Shown here piece by piece: positions 19,452 to 29,514 of a DNA stretch of 64,000 nt (position 1 is the first letter of the stretch; each line of letters starts with the position of its first letter). The notes under the pieces are model-generated. The model saw only the letters and a program-made list of their open reading frames with translations. It was not told the DNA's origin and ran no database searches. Source of the DNA: an uncultured Alphaproteobacteria bacterium (lineage in GTDB: Bacteria; Pseudomonadota; Alphaproteobacteria; HIMB59; GCA-002718135). Where the stretch lies: positions 1 through 64,000 of the forward strand of contig CACJEE010000004.1 of NCBI GenBank assembly GCA_902592345.1, written 5' to 3'. Position numbers and translations under genes: made by a program.

Positions 19452-21183
19452 TCATATCGATCTACTTTTTAATTATTTTAATAAATTTGCAGACACTTGT
19501 ATCCAGAACAATTATCTTGATAATTTTAATAGGAAATCAATAAGTATAGATTTTTCATCAAAGTCGAGACAGGGAGATATATCTTCCAATTTTTATCTAG
19601 TAACTATAAAAAAAATTTTAGACAAACAATTTAATTTAAAAGATGAGTTGCTCTCTGGAATTCATAATCTTGCTTTTATTGACAAGTGTGAAATTTCAAA
19701 AAATGGTTTTATAAATATAAATATTAAAAAAAAATTTTTAATAGAGCAAATTCAATTTTTACTTAATGCACAAAATCAATTTGGTAAATCAAATGAAGGC
19801 AATGGTAAAAGGGTCAATGTTGAGTTTGTATCTGCCAATCCAACAGGCCCTGTTACTGTGGCCCATATGCGTGGTGCAGTCTTGGGTGATGTTATATCCT
19901 CTTTACTTTCTAATACTGGACATCAAGTAACAAGAGAATACTATGTTAATAATGCGGGATCTCAAATAGATATATTGGGGAAATCTTTATTTAAAAGATA
20001 TTTAGAGTTACACGGAGAAAAAGTGGAATTAAATAGTAATGAATATCCAGGTGAATATCTAATTGAAATTGCTAAATTAATTAAAAAAAAAGATGGAGAT
20101 AAATGGTTAAATCATGACTCAATTGATAGAGAAGATTATTTTAAAGACTTTGCTGTCAAATATTTAATAGAATTTATTGAGAAGGATTTGATGTTATTAA
20201 ATATCAAATTTGATAAGTTTTCTTTTGAAAAAGATATAGTTAATAGTAACATTATTAATGACTTATTTAATATATTAAATAAAAAAAACTTACTTTATAA
20301 TGGCATTCTTGAAAAACCTAAAGGAGATGACTCTAAAGACTGGGAACCAAGAGAGCAATTACTTTTTAAATCATCTTCAATACTCGATGATCAAGACAGG
20401 GCGTTTAAAAAATCTAACGGAGAATGGACATATTTTGCTAATGATGCCGCATACCACCTAGATAAATATAATAGAGAATTTAATAAGTTAATTAATATAT
20501 GGGGCGCTGATCATGTTGGCTATATTCCACGAATGAAGTCTGTATTAAAAACAATTGCCAATAAAGACGATTATCTTGAAATAGTAACATGTCAAATAGT
20601 GAGACTTATCAAGAATAATAAAATATTAAAAATGTCGAAAAGAGAAGGAAATTTTATCACTTTGCAGGAAGTTTTTAATCAAGTAGGAAAAGATCCTCTT
20701 AGATACTTTATGGTATCTACTAAAAGTGAAACTTCTATGGATTTTGATTTAAATAAAGTTATTGAAAAAAATAAAGATAACTCAGTTTTTTATTGTCAAT
20801 ATGCTTATGCAAGGGCATCTTCGGTTATTAACAAAGCGGAAGATTTAGGTATTGATATAAAATCATTTAATAATTTTGATGAAATTATTAAATATTTAAC
20901 AAAAGATGAAATAGAAATAATATTAAAATTATTATCTTATCCATATATAGTAAAATTAGCCTCTAACACAAGAGAACCTCATCGATTAACTAACTTTATT
21001 GAAGATATATCCGCATCTTTTCATTCATTCTGGAATAAAGGAAAGGAAAATGAATCCCTTCGTTTTATTGATGAAAATAACATAATAAAAACTCAAACAA
21101 AATTAATATGGATTCAATCCATGAGGTTGGTCTTTGAAAATATATTCAATATTATTGGTATTGATTATCACGAAACTATGTAA
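19444..21183 (+). CDS. argS: arginyl-tRNA synthetase
   Basis: VNVEFVSANPTGPVTVAHMRGAVLGDVISSLL, NNAGSQIDILGKS, KMSKREGNFITL. Start at MNNHIDLLF (19444). Confidence 0.95.
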   Translation: MNNHIDLLFNYFNKFADTCIQNNYLDNFNRKSISIDFSSKSRQGDISSNFYLVTIKKILDKQFNLKDELLSGIHNLAFIDKCEISKNGFININIKKKFLIEQIQFLLNAQNQFGKSNEGNGKRVNVEFVSANPTGPVTVAHMRGAVLGDVISSLLSNTGHQVTREYYVNNAGSQIDILGKSLFKRYLELHGEKVELNSNEYPGEYLIEIAKLIKKKDGDKWLNHDSIDREDYFKDFAVKYLIEFIEKDLMLLNIKFDKFSFEKDIVNSNIINDLFNILNKKNLLYNGILEKPKGDDSKDWEPREQLLFKSSSILDDQDRAFKKSNGEWTYFANDAAYHLDKYNREFNKLINIWGADHVGYIPRMKSVLKTIANKDDYLEIVTCQIVRLIKNNKILKMSKREGNFITLQEVFNQVGKDPLRYFMVSTKSETSMDFDLNKVIEKNKDNSVFYCQYAYARASSVINKAEDLGIDIKSFNNFDEIIKYLTKDEIEIILKLLSYPYIVKLASNTREPHRLTNFIEDISASFHSFWNKGKENESLRFIDENNIIKTQTKLIWIQSMRLVFENIFNIIGIDYHETM

Positions 21184-21701
21184 TGAATGCAAGATATTTA
21201 TTTAAGAAAAAAAAATCATACAGAAAGATAATAATTGTTTTATCTTGCCTAATTATAGTATTTTTTTTTCTTTATTTTTTTTTACTATCAAATGAAAATA
21301 AATTTATAATCATTCCAGAAAATACTGATGTTTTTTATATTGTCCCTGAGGATAGAGGAGGGGAAAAGGTGGCAAATATTGATAAGAAAAGTCTTAATAA
21401 AACTACAAAAGAGATTGCTGAACATGAGATAGAAAAACCTGACGATTTATTATTTAGCATTCAATTTTTTACCGATAGTCAGATCATAAATGTTAATCAA
21501 TATTTACAAAAAATAACTAACTCTGATGAATCAATATATAGTATAGATGATTTTTACATCTTAGCTTTGACATCAGAGATAGGGATTGAATACTTTTTAC
21601 TATATAAAAATTTTATGACTCGATTAGATGCTACAAATTATTGCATAAAATTTTTACCTAAAATGAATAATTGTTTAGTAGTAGATACAACTAAATTTTA
21701 A
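21183..21701 (+). CDS. single-TM protein with C-terminal SPOR-like region
   Basis: N-terminal TM (IIIVLSCLIIVFFFLYFFLL); C-terminal segment ..IEYFLLYKNFMTRLDATNYCIKFLPKMNNCLVVD; position after argS matches the SPOR gene of alphaproteobacteria. Confidence 0.55.
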   Translation: MNARYLFKKKKSYRKIIIVLSCLIIVFFFLYFFLLSNENKFIIIPENTDVFYIVPEDRGGEKVANIDKKSLNKTTKEIAEHEIEKPDDLLFSIQFFTDSQIINVNQYLQKITNSDESIYSIDDFYILALTSEIGIEYFLLYKNFMTRLDATNYCIKFLPKMNNCLVVDTTKF

Positions 21702-21737
21702 ATTAGCCAGAATCACAAAAATTTATTATAAGAAAAT

Positions 21738-22508
21738 ATGCTTGATATTAATAATGAAATTGATAATTCTGCTCCTTCAAAACAATTTAATATTACCCTC
21801 AATGCATACGAAGGTCCTATTGACTTACTGTTAGAATTAGCACGAAAGCAAAAAGTAGATTTATCAGAAATATCTATTCTAGAATTAGCCGAACAATACA
21901 TTAATTTTATTAATAAATATCAAGACATACACTTAGAAATTGCTGCAGATTATCTAGTAATGGCTGCCTGGCTTACGTATTTAAAGTCAAGACTACTTCT
22001 TCCAAAAGATGAGAAATCTGAAGATCATACACCTGAAGAATTGGAAGAGGCTCTTAAATTCCAACTCCAAAGATTAGAAGCTTTTCAATCAGTTTCAAAA
22101 AAATTATATTCTAGACCACTTATTGGAAGAGATTCATTTTATGGTGGCTCATCAGAAGGTGTTAAAGTAAAATATAATATTACATACTCATCATCTTTAT
22201 TTGATTTACTTCGAGCTTATTCTGTTATTATTCAAAAAGATGAAAAAGCTAGTCACCTAACTATAGCTTATTCTGAATTATATTCTGTAGATGATGCAAT
22301 ACAAAGATTGCAAAATATCTTTGGAGAAATAACTGAGTGGACAAATTTACTGAACTTAATCCCAAAACTTAATGGCAATAAAATAGTAAATAAATCAATT
22401 TTATCATCTAATTTTGTTGCTGCATTAGAATTAGCTAAAAATGGTTTTATCGATGTAAAACAAAATAATGCATTTGGAAATATATTTGTTAAATTAAGAA
22501 AGTTATGA
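21738..22508 (+). CDS. scpA: segregation and condensation protein A
   Basis: YEGPIDLLLELARKQKVDLSEISILELAEQYINFI, AADYLVMAAWLTYLKSRLLLP. Confidence 0.93.
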   Translation: MLDINNEIDNSAPSKQFNITLNAYEGPIDLLLELARKQKVDLSEISILELAEQYINFINKYQDIHLEIAADYLVMAAWLTYLKSRLLLPKDEKSEDHTPEELEEALKFQLQRLEAFQSVSKKLYSRPLIGRDSFYGGSSEGVKVKYNITYSSSLFDLLRAYSVIIQKDEKASHLTIAYSELYSVDDAIQRLQNIFGEITEWTNLLNLIPKLNGNKIVNKSILSSNFVAALELAKNGFIDVKQNNAFGNIFVKLRKL

Positions 22509-23143
22509 CCATCAATAGAGATACAAAAATCTTAGAAGCAATATTGTTTGCATCAGGTAATCCTGTATTAGAGGAAGATTTGAAATCAAAAATGATGAAT
22601 AAAAAAAATTTCAAACAAGAAATTGAAGATCTTAAAATGTTTTATGAAGATAGAGGAATTAATTTAATTAAAACTGGGAATAAATGGTCTTTTCGAACTT
22701 CAGAAACTATTAAAGACGAATTAACAATCTTTAAAAAACAAAAAAGAAAATTATCTAGAGCTGCAATTGAAACTTTATCAATCATTGCATATCAACAACC
22801 TATAACCAGATCTGAAATTGAAAATATAAGAGGTGTTCAAATGGGCAGAGGCTCAATAGATCATTTAATGGAAATTGGATGGATTAAACCATCTGGAAGA
22901 AAAAATATTCCAGGAAAACCTGCTTTATGGGTTACTACAGATCTTTTTATTGAACATTTTGGAATTGAAAGTATTTCAGATTTACCTAATAAAAATGAAT
23001 TAAAAGCTAGTGGATTTCTTGAAAAGAGATCTGCAATTGCTACGATTACTGATATTGCCATTAATAATGACCCTACAGAAGACGCAGATGTTGAAGAAGA
23101 AGAAACTTTAGAAGATTTTATATCAAAAGAAAACCCTTCATAA
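22505..23143 (+). CDS. scpB: segregation and condensation protein B
   Basis: LEAILFASGNPVLEEDL, LSRAAIETLSIIAYQQPITRSEIENIRGV. Confidence 0.94.
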   Translation: MTINRDTKILEAILFASGNPVLEEDLKSKMMNKKNFKQEIEDLKMFYEDRGINLIKTGNKWSFRTSETIKDELTIFKKQKRKLSRAAIETLSIIAYQQPITRSEIENIRGVQMGRGSIDHLMEIGWIKPSGRKNIPGKPALWVTTDLFIEHFGIESISDLPNKNELKASGFLEKRSAIATITDIAINNDPTEDADVEEEETLEDFISKENPS

Positions 23144-23238
23144 TTAAATAATCTTCAATTTTTTTTGATTTTATGTCGTTTATAGAGTTTTATTTTTTCA
23201 AATTTTACGTTATGAGCATTCAGAAAAGGAGATAATTT

Positions 23239-23424
23239 ATGACACCAAGCATTTGGCAGCTTTTAATTGTACTAGTAATTGTGTTATTATTATTTGGTAG
23301 AGGTAAAATACCTCAGCTCATGGGCGATATGGCTAAAGGAATTAAATCATTTAAAAAAGGTATGAGCGACGAAGATAAAAAAGAAGATAAAAATATAGAG
23401 AATAATTCAGATAACGAAAAGTAA
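23239..23424 (+). CDS. tatA: Sec-independent protein translocase TatA
   Basis: [37 protein letters not shown]. Confidence 0.93.
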   Translation: MTPSIWQLLIVLVIVLLLFGRGKIPQLMGDMAKGIKSFKKGMSDEDKKEDKNIENNSDNEK

Positions 23425-23426
23425 TT

Positions 23427-23846
23427 ATGCTTACTTTTGGTTGGGGTGAAATTCTTCTAGTTCTTGTTATAGTCATTGTAGTTGTAGGCCCAAAAGATTT
23501 ACCGAAATTAATTAAACAATTCTCTACATTCGCAAAATCTCTTAAAAAATTATCAAGAGAGTTTAAATATTCTTTAAATGAAATTGCTGATCAAGAGGAA
23601 TTTAAAGAAATCAATAAAACTATAATGGAAGCAAAAAATATTAAAGATGATTTAAATATTAAGGACAAGTTTAAATCTGAAGCTAAATCATTAAAAGAAA
23701 CAGCTAATATAATTGAAAAAGAAGTTAAGGATCTAAAAAATTTAGAAAATGAAATTAATTCAACAAAGGAAACATCTACTTTAGATGAAAAAGATGTTCA
23801 GAATAAAAATAAAAATAAGACTCAAGATGAGGCTGATTTAATTTAG
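23427..23846 (+). CDS. tatB: Sec-independent protein translocase TatB
   Basis: FGWGEILLVLVIVIVVVGPKDLPKLIKQ. Confidence 0.9.
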   Translation: MLTFGWGEILLVLVIVIVVVGPKDLPKLIKQFSTFAKSLKKLSREFKYSLNEIADQEEFKEINKTIMEAKNIKDDLNIKDKFKSEAKSLKETANIIEKEVKDLKNLENEINSTKETSTLDEKDVQNKNKNKTQDEADLI

Positions 23847-23854
23847 TAAATATT

Positions 23855-24613
23855 ATGACTAATCAAGAATTTAAAGAAATGTCATTAATTGATCATCTTA
23901 CAGAATTACGCAAAAGGCTTTTGTGGAGTTTTATTTATATAATTATAATTTTTGTAATTTGTTTTTATTTTGCGAGTGATTTATTTTATTTTCTTGCCAA
24001 ACCTTTAGTTAATTTATTGCAAATTGATAAAGGGCAAGGCTTTATTTATACTGCTTTACAAGAGGCTTTTTTTACAGAATTAAAAATTGCATTTTTCTTT
24101 GCTTTGTTTTTTGCATTTCCATTAATTGCTATTCAAATATGGAAATTCATTGCTCCTGGTCTTTATAAACATGAAAAAAATGCTTTTTTACCCTTTTTAA
24201 TAGCTACTCCCATATTATTTTTTGCTGGTGGTGCTATGGTATATTATTTGATTGCCCCACTTGCGTGGAATTTTTTTCTCTCATATCAAAACATGAGTGA
24301 ATCAGGAGTGCCTATAAGATTAGAGGCTAAAATGGGTGAGTACCTCTCTTTAATGATGCGATTTATTTTTGCATTTGGTTTAGCATTTCAACTGCCTGTT
24401 GTGTTAGGGTTGATGGCTAAAGTAGGGATAGTCACATATACGTCTCTTAAAAAGTTTAGAAAATACGCAATTGTTATTGCTTTTTTATCAGCAGCATTTT
24501 TAACCCCTCCTGATCCTTTTAGTCAAATTAGTCTAGCTTTACCAATTATAATACTTTATGAAATCTCTATTTACATTGCTAAAATTATTCAAAAAAATAA
24601 AAAAGATAACTAA
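23855..24613 (+). CDS. tatC: Sec-independent protein translocase TatC
   Basis: MSLIDHLTELRKRLLWS, FRFIFAFGLAFQLPVVL-type TM segments, FLTPPDPFSQ. Confidence 0.95.
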   Translation: MTNQEFKEMSLIDHLTELRKRLLWSFIYIIIIFVICFYFASDLFYFLAKPLVNLLQIDKGQGFIYTALQEAFFTELKIAFFFALFFAFPLIAIQIWKFIAPGLYKHEKNAFLPFLIATPILFFAGGAMVYYLIAPLAWNFFLSYQNMSESGVPIRLEAKMGEYLSLMMRFIFAFGLAFQLPVVLGLMAKVGIVTYTSLKKFRKYAIVIAFLSAAFLTPPDPFSQISLALPIIILYEISIYIAKIIQKNKKDN

Positions 24614-25875
24614 TGCATAACATTAATTATATTAGAGAAAATCCTACAGAGTTTGATAACTTTATTAAAACAAGAGGTGAAAATCCCATAGCTAATAAAA
24701 TTATTGAAATAGATAAGGTTAAAAGAGAAACACAAACAATTTTGCAAAATTTATTAGCTGAAAGAAATCAAATATCTAAATCTATAGGACAATTAAAGAA
24801 TCAAAAAAAAGATACCACTCATGAAATGGAAAAAGTTGAAGATATAAAAAATAAAATTAACACCCTGAAAGAATTAGAAACATTAAAAGACGATGAGTTA
24901 AAAGCAATTCTAAGTAGATTGCCAAATATACCAGACTCTAGTACTCCAGTAGGAGCTACTGAGACTGAAAATGTATTTTATAAAGATTGGGGTGATAAAC
25001 CTACTTTTGATTTCAATCCTAAACTTCACTTTGAAATTGGTGAAAATGCTAATTCAATGAATTTTGAAACTGCAACAAAATTATCAGGTTCAAGATTTGT
25101 TATTTTAAAAGGTCAACTTTCTAAATTAGAGAGAGCTATTACAAATTTTATGATTGATAAACATACTTTAGTAAATGGATATGTTGAGATGCATGTTCCT
25201 TACTTGGTTAAAGAAGAGACATTATATGGCACTGGACAACTGCCAAAGTTTGCAGACGATTTATTTACTGCCGGAGATGATCATTGGTTAATACCTACAG
25301 CTGAAATACCACTGACCGCACTTCATAGTAATGAAATATTAAATATAAATCAATTACCTATGAGATTTACTTCTTATACACCTTGTTTTAGATCTGAGGC
25401 TGGGGCTGCTGGAAAAGATACTAGAGGTATGATTAGACAGCATCAATTTACTAAAGTTGAATTAGTTTCATTAGTAGAACCTCAACAATCAAAAGAGGAA
25501 TTGGAGAGAATGCTTAATTGCGCTGAAGGAATTCTTCAAGATTTAGAGCTTCATTATAGAGTAATTACATTATGCACGGGAGATATGGGTTTTAGCGCTA
25601 ATAAAACTTATGATATAGAGGTGTGGCTTCCTGGGGAAGGTAAATATAGAGAAATATCAAGTTGCTCTAATTGTGGAGATTTTCAAGCAAGAAGAATGAA
25701 TACTAGATATAAACAAAATGACAAAAATATTTATATACATACCTTGAATGGTTCAGGCCTTGCAGTAGGAAGAACATTAATAGCTATATTGGAAAATTAT
25801 CAAACTGCCGATGGTAATGTTAGGATTCCAAAAGTATTAAAAAAATATTTTGATAATCAAGAACATCTTTTTTAG
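24613..25875 (+). CDS. serS: seryl-tRNA synthetase
   Basis: LIPTAEIPLTALHSNEIL, CFRSEAGAAGKDTRGMIRQHQFTKVELV, LNGSGLAVGRTLIAILENYQ. Confidence 0.96.
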   Translation: MHNINYIRENPTEFDNFIKTRGENPIANKIIEIDKVKRETQTILQNLLAERNQISKSIGQLKNQKKDTTHEMEKVEDIKNKINTLKELETLKDDELKAILSRLPNIPDSSTPVGATETENVFYKDWGDKPTFDFNPKLHFEIGENANSMNFETATKLSGSRFVILKGQLSKLERAITNFMIDKHTLVNGYVEMHVPYLVKEETLYGTGQLPKFADDLFTAGDDHWLIPTAEIPLTALHSNEILNINQLPMRFTSYTPCFRSEAGAAGKDTRGMIRQHQFTKVELVSLVEPQQSKEELERMLNCAEGILQDLELHYRVITLCTGDMGFSANKTYDIEVWLPGEGKYREISSCSNCGDFQARRMNTRYKQNDKNIYIHTLNGSGLAVGRTLIAILENYQTADGNVRIPKVLKKYFDNQEHLF

Positions 25876-26501
25876 TGCTTGATGTTAAAAAAATTCGACT
25901 AATACTGGAATTAAGAGAGTCGGGTATTACAGATGCTAAAATCTTATCTGCTATTGAAAAAATCCCTCGTGAAAAATTTATACCTGAAAATTTTAGAAAT
26001 CAAGCCTATGATAATTTAGCGCTACCTATTGGTGATAACCAAACAATTAGTCAGCCTTTCGTTGTAGCTAAAATGACTCAATTACTTGAACTTGAATCAA
26101 AACATAAGGTGTTAGAAGTAGGTACAGGTAGTGGTTATCAAAGTGCTGTTTTATCTAAATTAGCAAGAAGAGTTTACACTATAGAAAGAATAAAAAATCT
26201 ATCAATAAAAGCTGAAAATATATTTAAGGAATTAAAAATTTCCAATATAGTTACAAAATATGCTGATGGTAACCTTGGTTGGAAAGAACAAATTCCATTT
26301 GATAGAATTATTATTACTGCAGCAACATCAAATATTTCTAAAGAAATATCCTCGCAAATAGATGAAGGGGGAATAATAGTTTCTCCAATTAATAGTAAAA
26401 ATAAGCAAATAATTATTAAATATAAAAAGATAAATAATGTTTTGGAATCAGAAACCTATGATGATGTTCTTTTTGTACCTAATCTTTCTGGGACACAGTA
26501 G
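25875..26501 (+). CDS. pcm: protein-L-isoaspartate O-methyltransferase (GTG start)
   Basis: PREKFIPENFRNQAYDNLALPIGDNQTISQPFVVAKMTQLL, VLEVGTGSGYQSAVLSKLAR. Confidence 0.92.
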   Translation: MLDVKKIRLILELRESGITDAKILSAIEKIPREKFIPENFRNQAYDNLALPIGDNQTISQPFVVAKMTQLLELESKHKVLEVGTGSGYQSAVLSKLARRVYTIERIKNLSIKAENIFKELKISNIVTKYADGNLGWKEQIPFDRIIITAATSNISKEISSQIDEGGIIVSPINSKNKQIIIKYKKINNVLESETYDDVLFVPNLSGTQ

Positions 26502-26504
26502 TTG

Positions 26505-27866
26505 TTAATTTAAAATATTTTTATATTTTTTATTACAGTAGTAAAAATATATTAAACCTATTGTCCAGTGCATCACTGCTAAGGCAAAGAAAATAAAATT
26601 ATAGTTTTCGCCAATTTGATAAAAAATTAAAGAAATCAAAATAAAAGGAATTAAAACAAATCTCAAAATAGCCATATACATAACTATTATTGCTCTTTTT
26701 AAACCTTGAAATGTTGCATTACCAATAAAAAAAAATGGAAAAGCTGGAAACATTAAAGCAGAGATTTTTAAATAGTCTGAGCCATATTTTTTAACATCTT
26801 CATTATTGGTAAACAAATTCATAGCTATTTCTGCAGAGAAAAATATTAATAATCCAAATAAAGATAAAATTATTACTCCTACTTTGATTCCTTTTTTGTA
26901 TGTCTCTATGACGCGTTGATATTGTTTTGCTCCAAAATTTTGTCCAACAATAGTTACTGTTGCAGTACTTAAACCTAGAAGGGGTAGGAAGAATAATTGC
27001 TCATATCGTCCTGCAGAAGTGTAACCAGCAATTGCCTCTACTCCAAAAAAACCAACAAAATAAATTAGTATATATGAACCTACTGCTATCATCATCATAC
27101 CTATAGATGCCGGTATACCTTGAGATAAAATATTGTTCATGATTAAGAAATTTGGAATAATTGTTAATTTAACATAGCTATAAATTGATGTTTTTGTTAA
27201 TTTAATAAACAAATAAAATATTCCAACAAACTGGGAAATAATTGTTGCATAAGCAATTCCTTGTATGCCAAGAGGTGATATTAATTGAAATGAAAATATT
27301 TTACCTGAAATTAAAATTGGATTTAAAAATATATTTAAAAAAAAACTAAAAATTAAAACATTTCTATAACTCTTTGTATCACCTTGAGCACTTAAGGATG
27401 AGTTGATTGACATTAAAATAAATATAAATATCGAACCAAAAAATATTATATGTATATATTTTAATGATAGCTCAAGGGTTTCTTTATCATTATTTATAGA
27501 ACTTATTATAGATGGACTAAAATATAAACCTAATGTAGTTATGACAATTGATACAAGAATTGAGAGAATAAAAGACTGAGAAAAGATTTTACCAGAATTT
27601 TCTATATTATTTTTACCTATACTATTAGCAATTAATGATGTTGTTCCAATACTTAAACCAACACCCAAGGCTATTATTATAAAATAAATTGGAAATATTT
27701 GCCCAATTGCTGCTAATGCTGACTCTGAAATCATTTGCCCAGCAAAAATTGAATCAATTACTGAATATAAATTTTGGAATATTGTTCCAATAGAAGAGGG
27801 GATAGCAATTTTAATAAAGAGGGAATAAATACCATCATTTTTAAGATTAATTTGTGATTGATTCAT
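26505..27866 (-). CDS. MATE-family efflux transporter
   Basis: 12-TM pattern; IAIPSSIGTIFQNLYSVIDSIFAGQMISESALAAIG, TATVTIVGQNFGAKQYQRV. Confidence 0.9.
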   Translation of the reverse strand: MNQSQINLKNDGIYSLFIKIAIPSSIGTIFQNLYSVIDSIFAGQMISESALAAIGQIFPIYFIIIALGVGLSIGTTSLIANSIGKNNIENSGKIFSQSFILSILVSIVITTLGLYFSPSIISSINNDKETLELSLKYIHIIFFGSIFIFILMSINSSLSAQGDTKSYRNVLIFSFFLNIFLNPILISGKIFSFQLISPLGIQGIAYATIISQFVGIFYLFIKLTKTSIYSYVKLTIIPNFLIMNNILSQGIPASIGMMMIAVGSYILIYFVGFFGVEAIAGYTSAGRYEQLFFLPLLGLSTATVTIVGQNFGAKQYQRVIETYKKGIKVGVIILSLFGLLIFFSAEIAMNLFTNNEDVKKYGSDYLKISALMFPAFPFFFIGNATFQGLKRAIIVMYMAILRFVLIPFILISLIFYQIGENYNFIFFALAVMHWTIGLIYFYYCNKKYKNILN

Positions 27867-28700
27867 TTATATTTTTTGTATTTTAGGTTTTATATTGCAA
27901 TTTTCATCTTTAAAAATCTGATATAGTTCTTTTATGCATTCTTTCATATTATTTATGAGAAATTTAGATCCATCAAATAAAATAATTCCACTACCTTTCA
28001 TTTCAATATCTTCATTGTATTTTTTTAAAGGCAGTTCAATACGGGTAATTCTATTAGATCCAATTTTTCTAATATTTTCTATAAATAGATCATTATTCTC
28101 AACATTCAAAACTGGATACCAAATTAAAGCTGTTAAGTTTGCATATTCCTTATCTAATATTCTTAGAGTATTTACCACTTTTTCAAAATCATCCTTTATT
28201 TCATAAGAAGGATCAATCAAGACAAGGGTTTTTTCATTTGAATTTATTTTTTGATTAGTAAAATCAAAACCATCTTTATTAAAAAATTTTGAATTAATTT
28301 GTTTTGATAAATTTTTTCTTAAAAGTATAAATTCGTTATTATGTAATTCATAAAATGATAATTTGTCACTATTATCACTCAAGTGACTCATAATTAATGG
28401 TGAGCCAGGATAAAAAGATATTTTTTTAGAATTATTAATATTTCTTATAATTTTTAAATAAAATTTAATTGATTGATTTTCGTATTTGTAGTTTTCTAAT
28501 ATGCTGATCCCATTCTCGTATTCTTTGTTTTTTGACATATAATCACTCTCAAATTTATAATCACCACTGCCTGCATGCGTATCAATGTAACTTATTGAAT
28601 TATGATGCTTTTTTAAGCTTTTATATGCTTGTATTAAGCATATATGTTTAAGGACATCGGCTTGATTACCAGCATGATATCCGTGTTTATAACTAAGCAT
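27867..28700 (-). CDS. rlmJ: 23S rRNA (adenine(2030)-N(6))-methyltransferase RlmJ
   Basis: MLSYKHGYHAGNQADVLKHICLIQ, YIDTHAGSGDY, LVLIDPSYE. Confidence 0.9.
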   Translation of the reverse strand: MLSYKHGYHAGNQADVLKHICLIQAYKSLKKHHNSISYIDTHAGSGDYKFESDYMSKNKEYENGISILENYKYENQSIKFYLKIIRNINNSKKISFYPGSPLIMSHLSDNSDKLSFYELHNNEFILLRKNLSKQINSKFFNKDGFDFTNQKINSNEKTLVLIDPSYEIKDDFEKVVNTLRILDKEYANLTALIWYPVLNVENNDLFIENIRKIGSNRITRIELPLKKYNEDIEMKGSGIILFDGSKFLINNMKECIKELYQIFKDENCNIKPKIQKI

Positions 28701-28846
28701 TATTTAACTCTTTCTATATTATTACTTGCAATTAATTGAATTATTGTTAGTTACAATATTAATTAATTACCGACGAGATTTATACTTATATTTATTACTA
28801 AAATACAAATCTTATAAAACCCCATACATATTAAAAAGGAGATTAC

Positions 28847-29050
28847 ATGGCTACAGGTAAAATTAAATGGTTTAATCCAACCAAAGGATATGGATTTATT
28901 GAAAATGATGCAGGAGGAAAAGATGTATTTTTACATATTTCTGCTCTAGAAGAAGCTGGAATTGACCAGTTACAAGAAGGTGAAGCTGTTACATTTGAAA
29001 TAGGTGAAAACAGAGGAAAAGAAAACGCTATTAACGTTAAAAAAGTATAA
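28847..29050 (+). CDS. CspA-family cold shock protein
   Basis: GKIKWFNPTKGYGFIENDAGGKDVFLHISALE; strong RBS AAAAAGGAG. Confidence 0.96.
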   Translation: MATGKIKWFNPTKGYGFIENDAGGKDVFLHISALEEAGIDQLQEGEAVTFEIGENRGKENAINVKKV

Positions 29051-29059
29051 TACATTTAT

Positions 29060-29281
29060 TTGATTAAATTTTTAGAATGGGCTGGAGTGATTACAGCCAT
29101 TTTATACTCTTTATTTGTTGCCCTAAACGCTGATTTAGAGTTCCTGGGCTTTGGTTTGTTGTTTATATCCGCAATTTTAATTGGAATGTGGGCATATAAA
29201 CTAAAGTATAAGGGTATTTTATTATTACAAATATTCTATGCTAGCGCAGGAATTATAGGTATGTTTAGATGGTTTGGTTAA
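29060..29281 (+). CDS. small membrane protein of unknown function (TTG start)
   Basis: 73 aa, two to three TM segments; 9 nt after cspA and overlaps the next ORF. Confidence 0.55.
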   Translation: MIKFLEWAGVITAILYSLFVALNADLEFLGFGLLFISAILIGMWAYKLKYKGILLLQIFYASAGIIGMFRWFG

Positions 29282-29514
29282 AATTTACTATTTCTTTTTT
29301 TATTATATTCACTTCAGTTAATGCTTCAGAACTATCCAAAGAAGAAATTACTTATTTTAAAATTATTGATTTAAATAATGATGGATTTGTCTCCATTGAT
29401 GAAATAAATCAATCAACAGGTATAATTTTTCAATTAATTGATACTAATAAAGATAATAAAATTTCTTTATTAGAGTTAGAAGATTTAAAGGAAATAATTA
29501 ATATTTTGAAATGA
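29269..29514 (+). CDS. secreted two-EF-hand protein
   Basis: Signal peptide MVWLKFTISFFIIFTSVNA; loops DLNNDGFVSIDE and DTNKDNKISLLE fit the 12-residue EF-hand pattern. Confidence 0.75.
   Translation: MVWLKFTISFFIIFTSVNASELSKEEITYFKIIDLNNDGFVSIDEINQSTGIIFQLIDTNKDNKISLLELEDLKEIINILK

Noticed and set aside
28701-28846. Long cspA leader as a thermosensor-like RNA
   Set aside because: No clear stable fold or conserved cold-box recognised by eye; AT-rich leader is unremarkable without comparative data.
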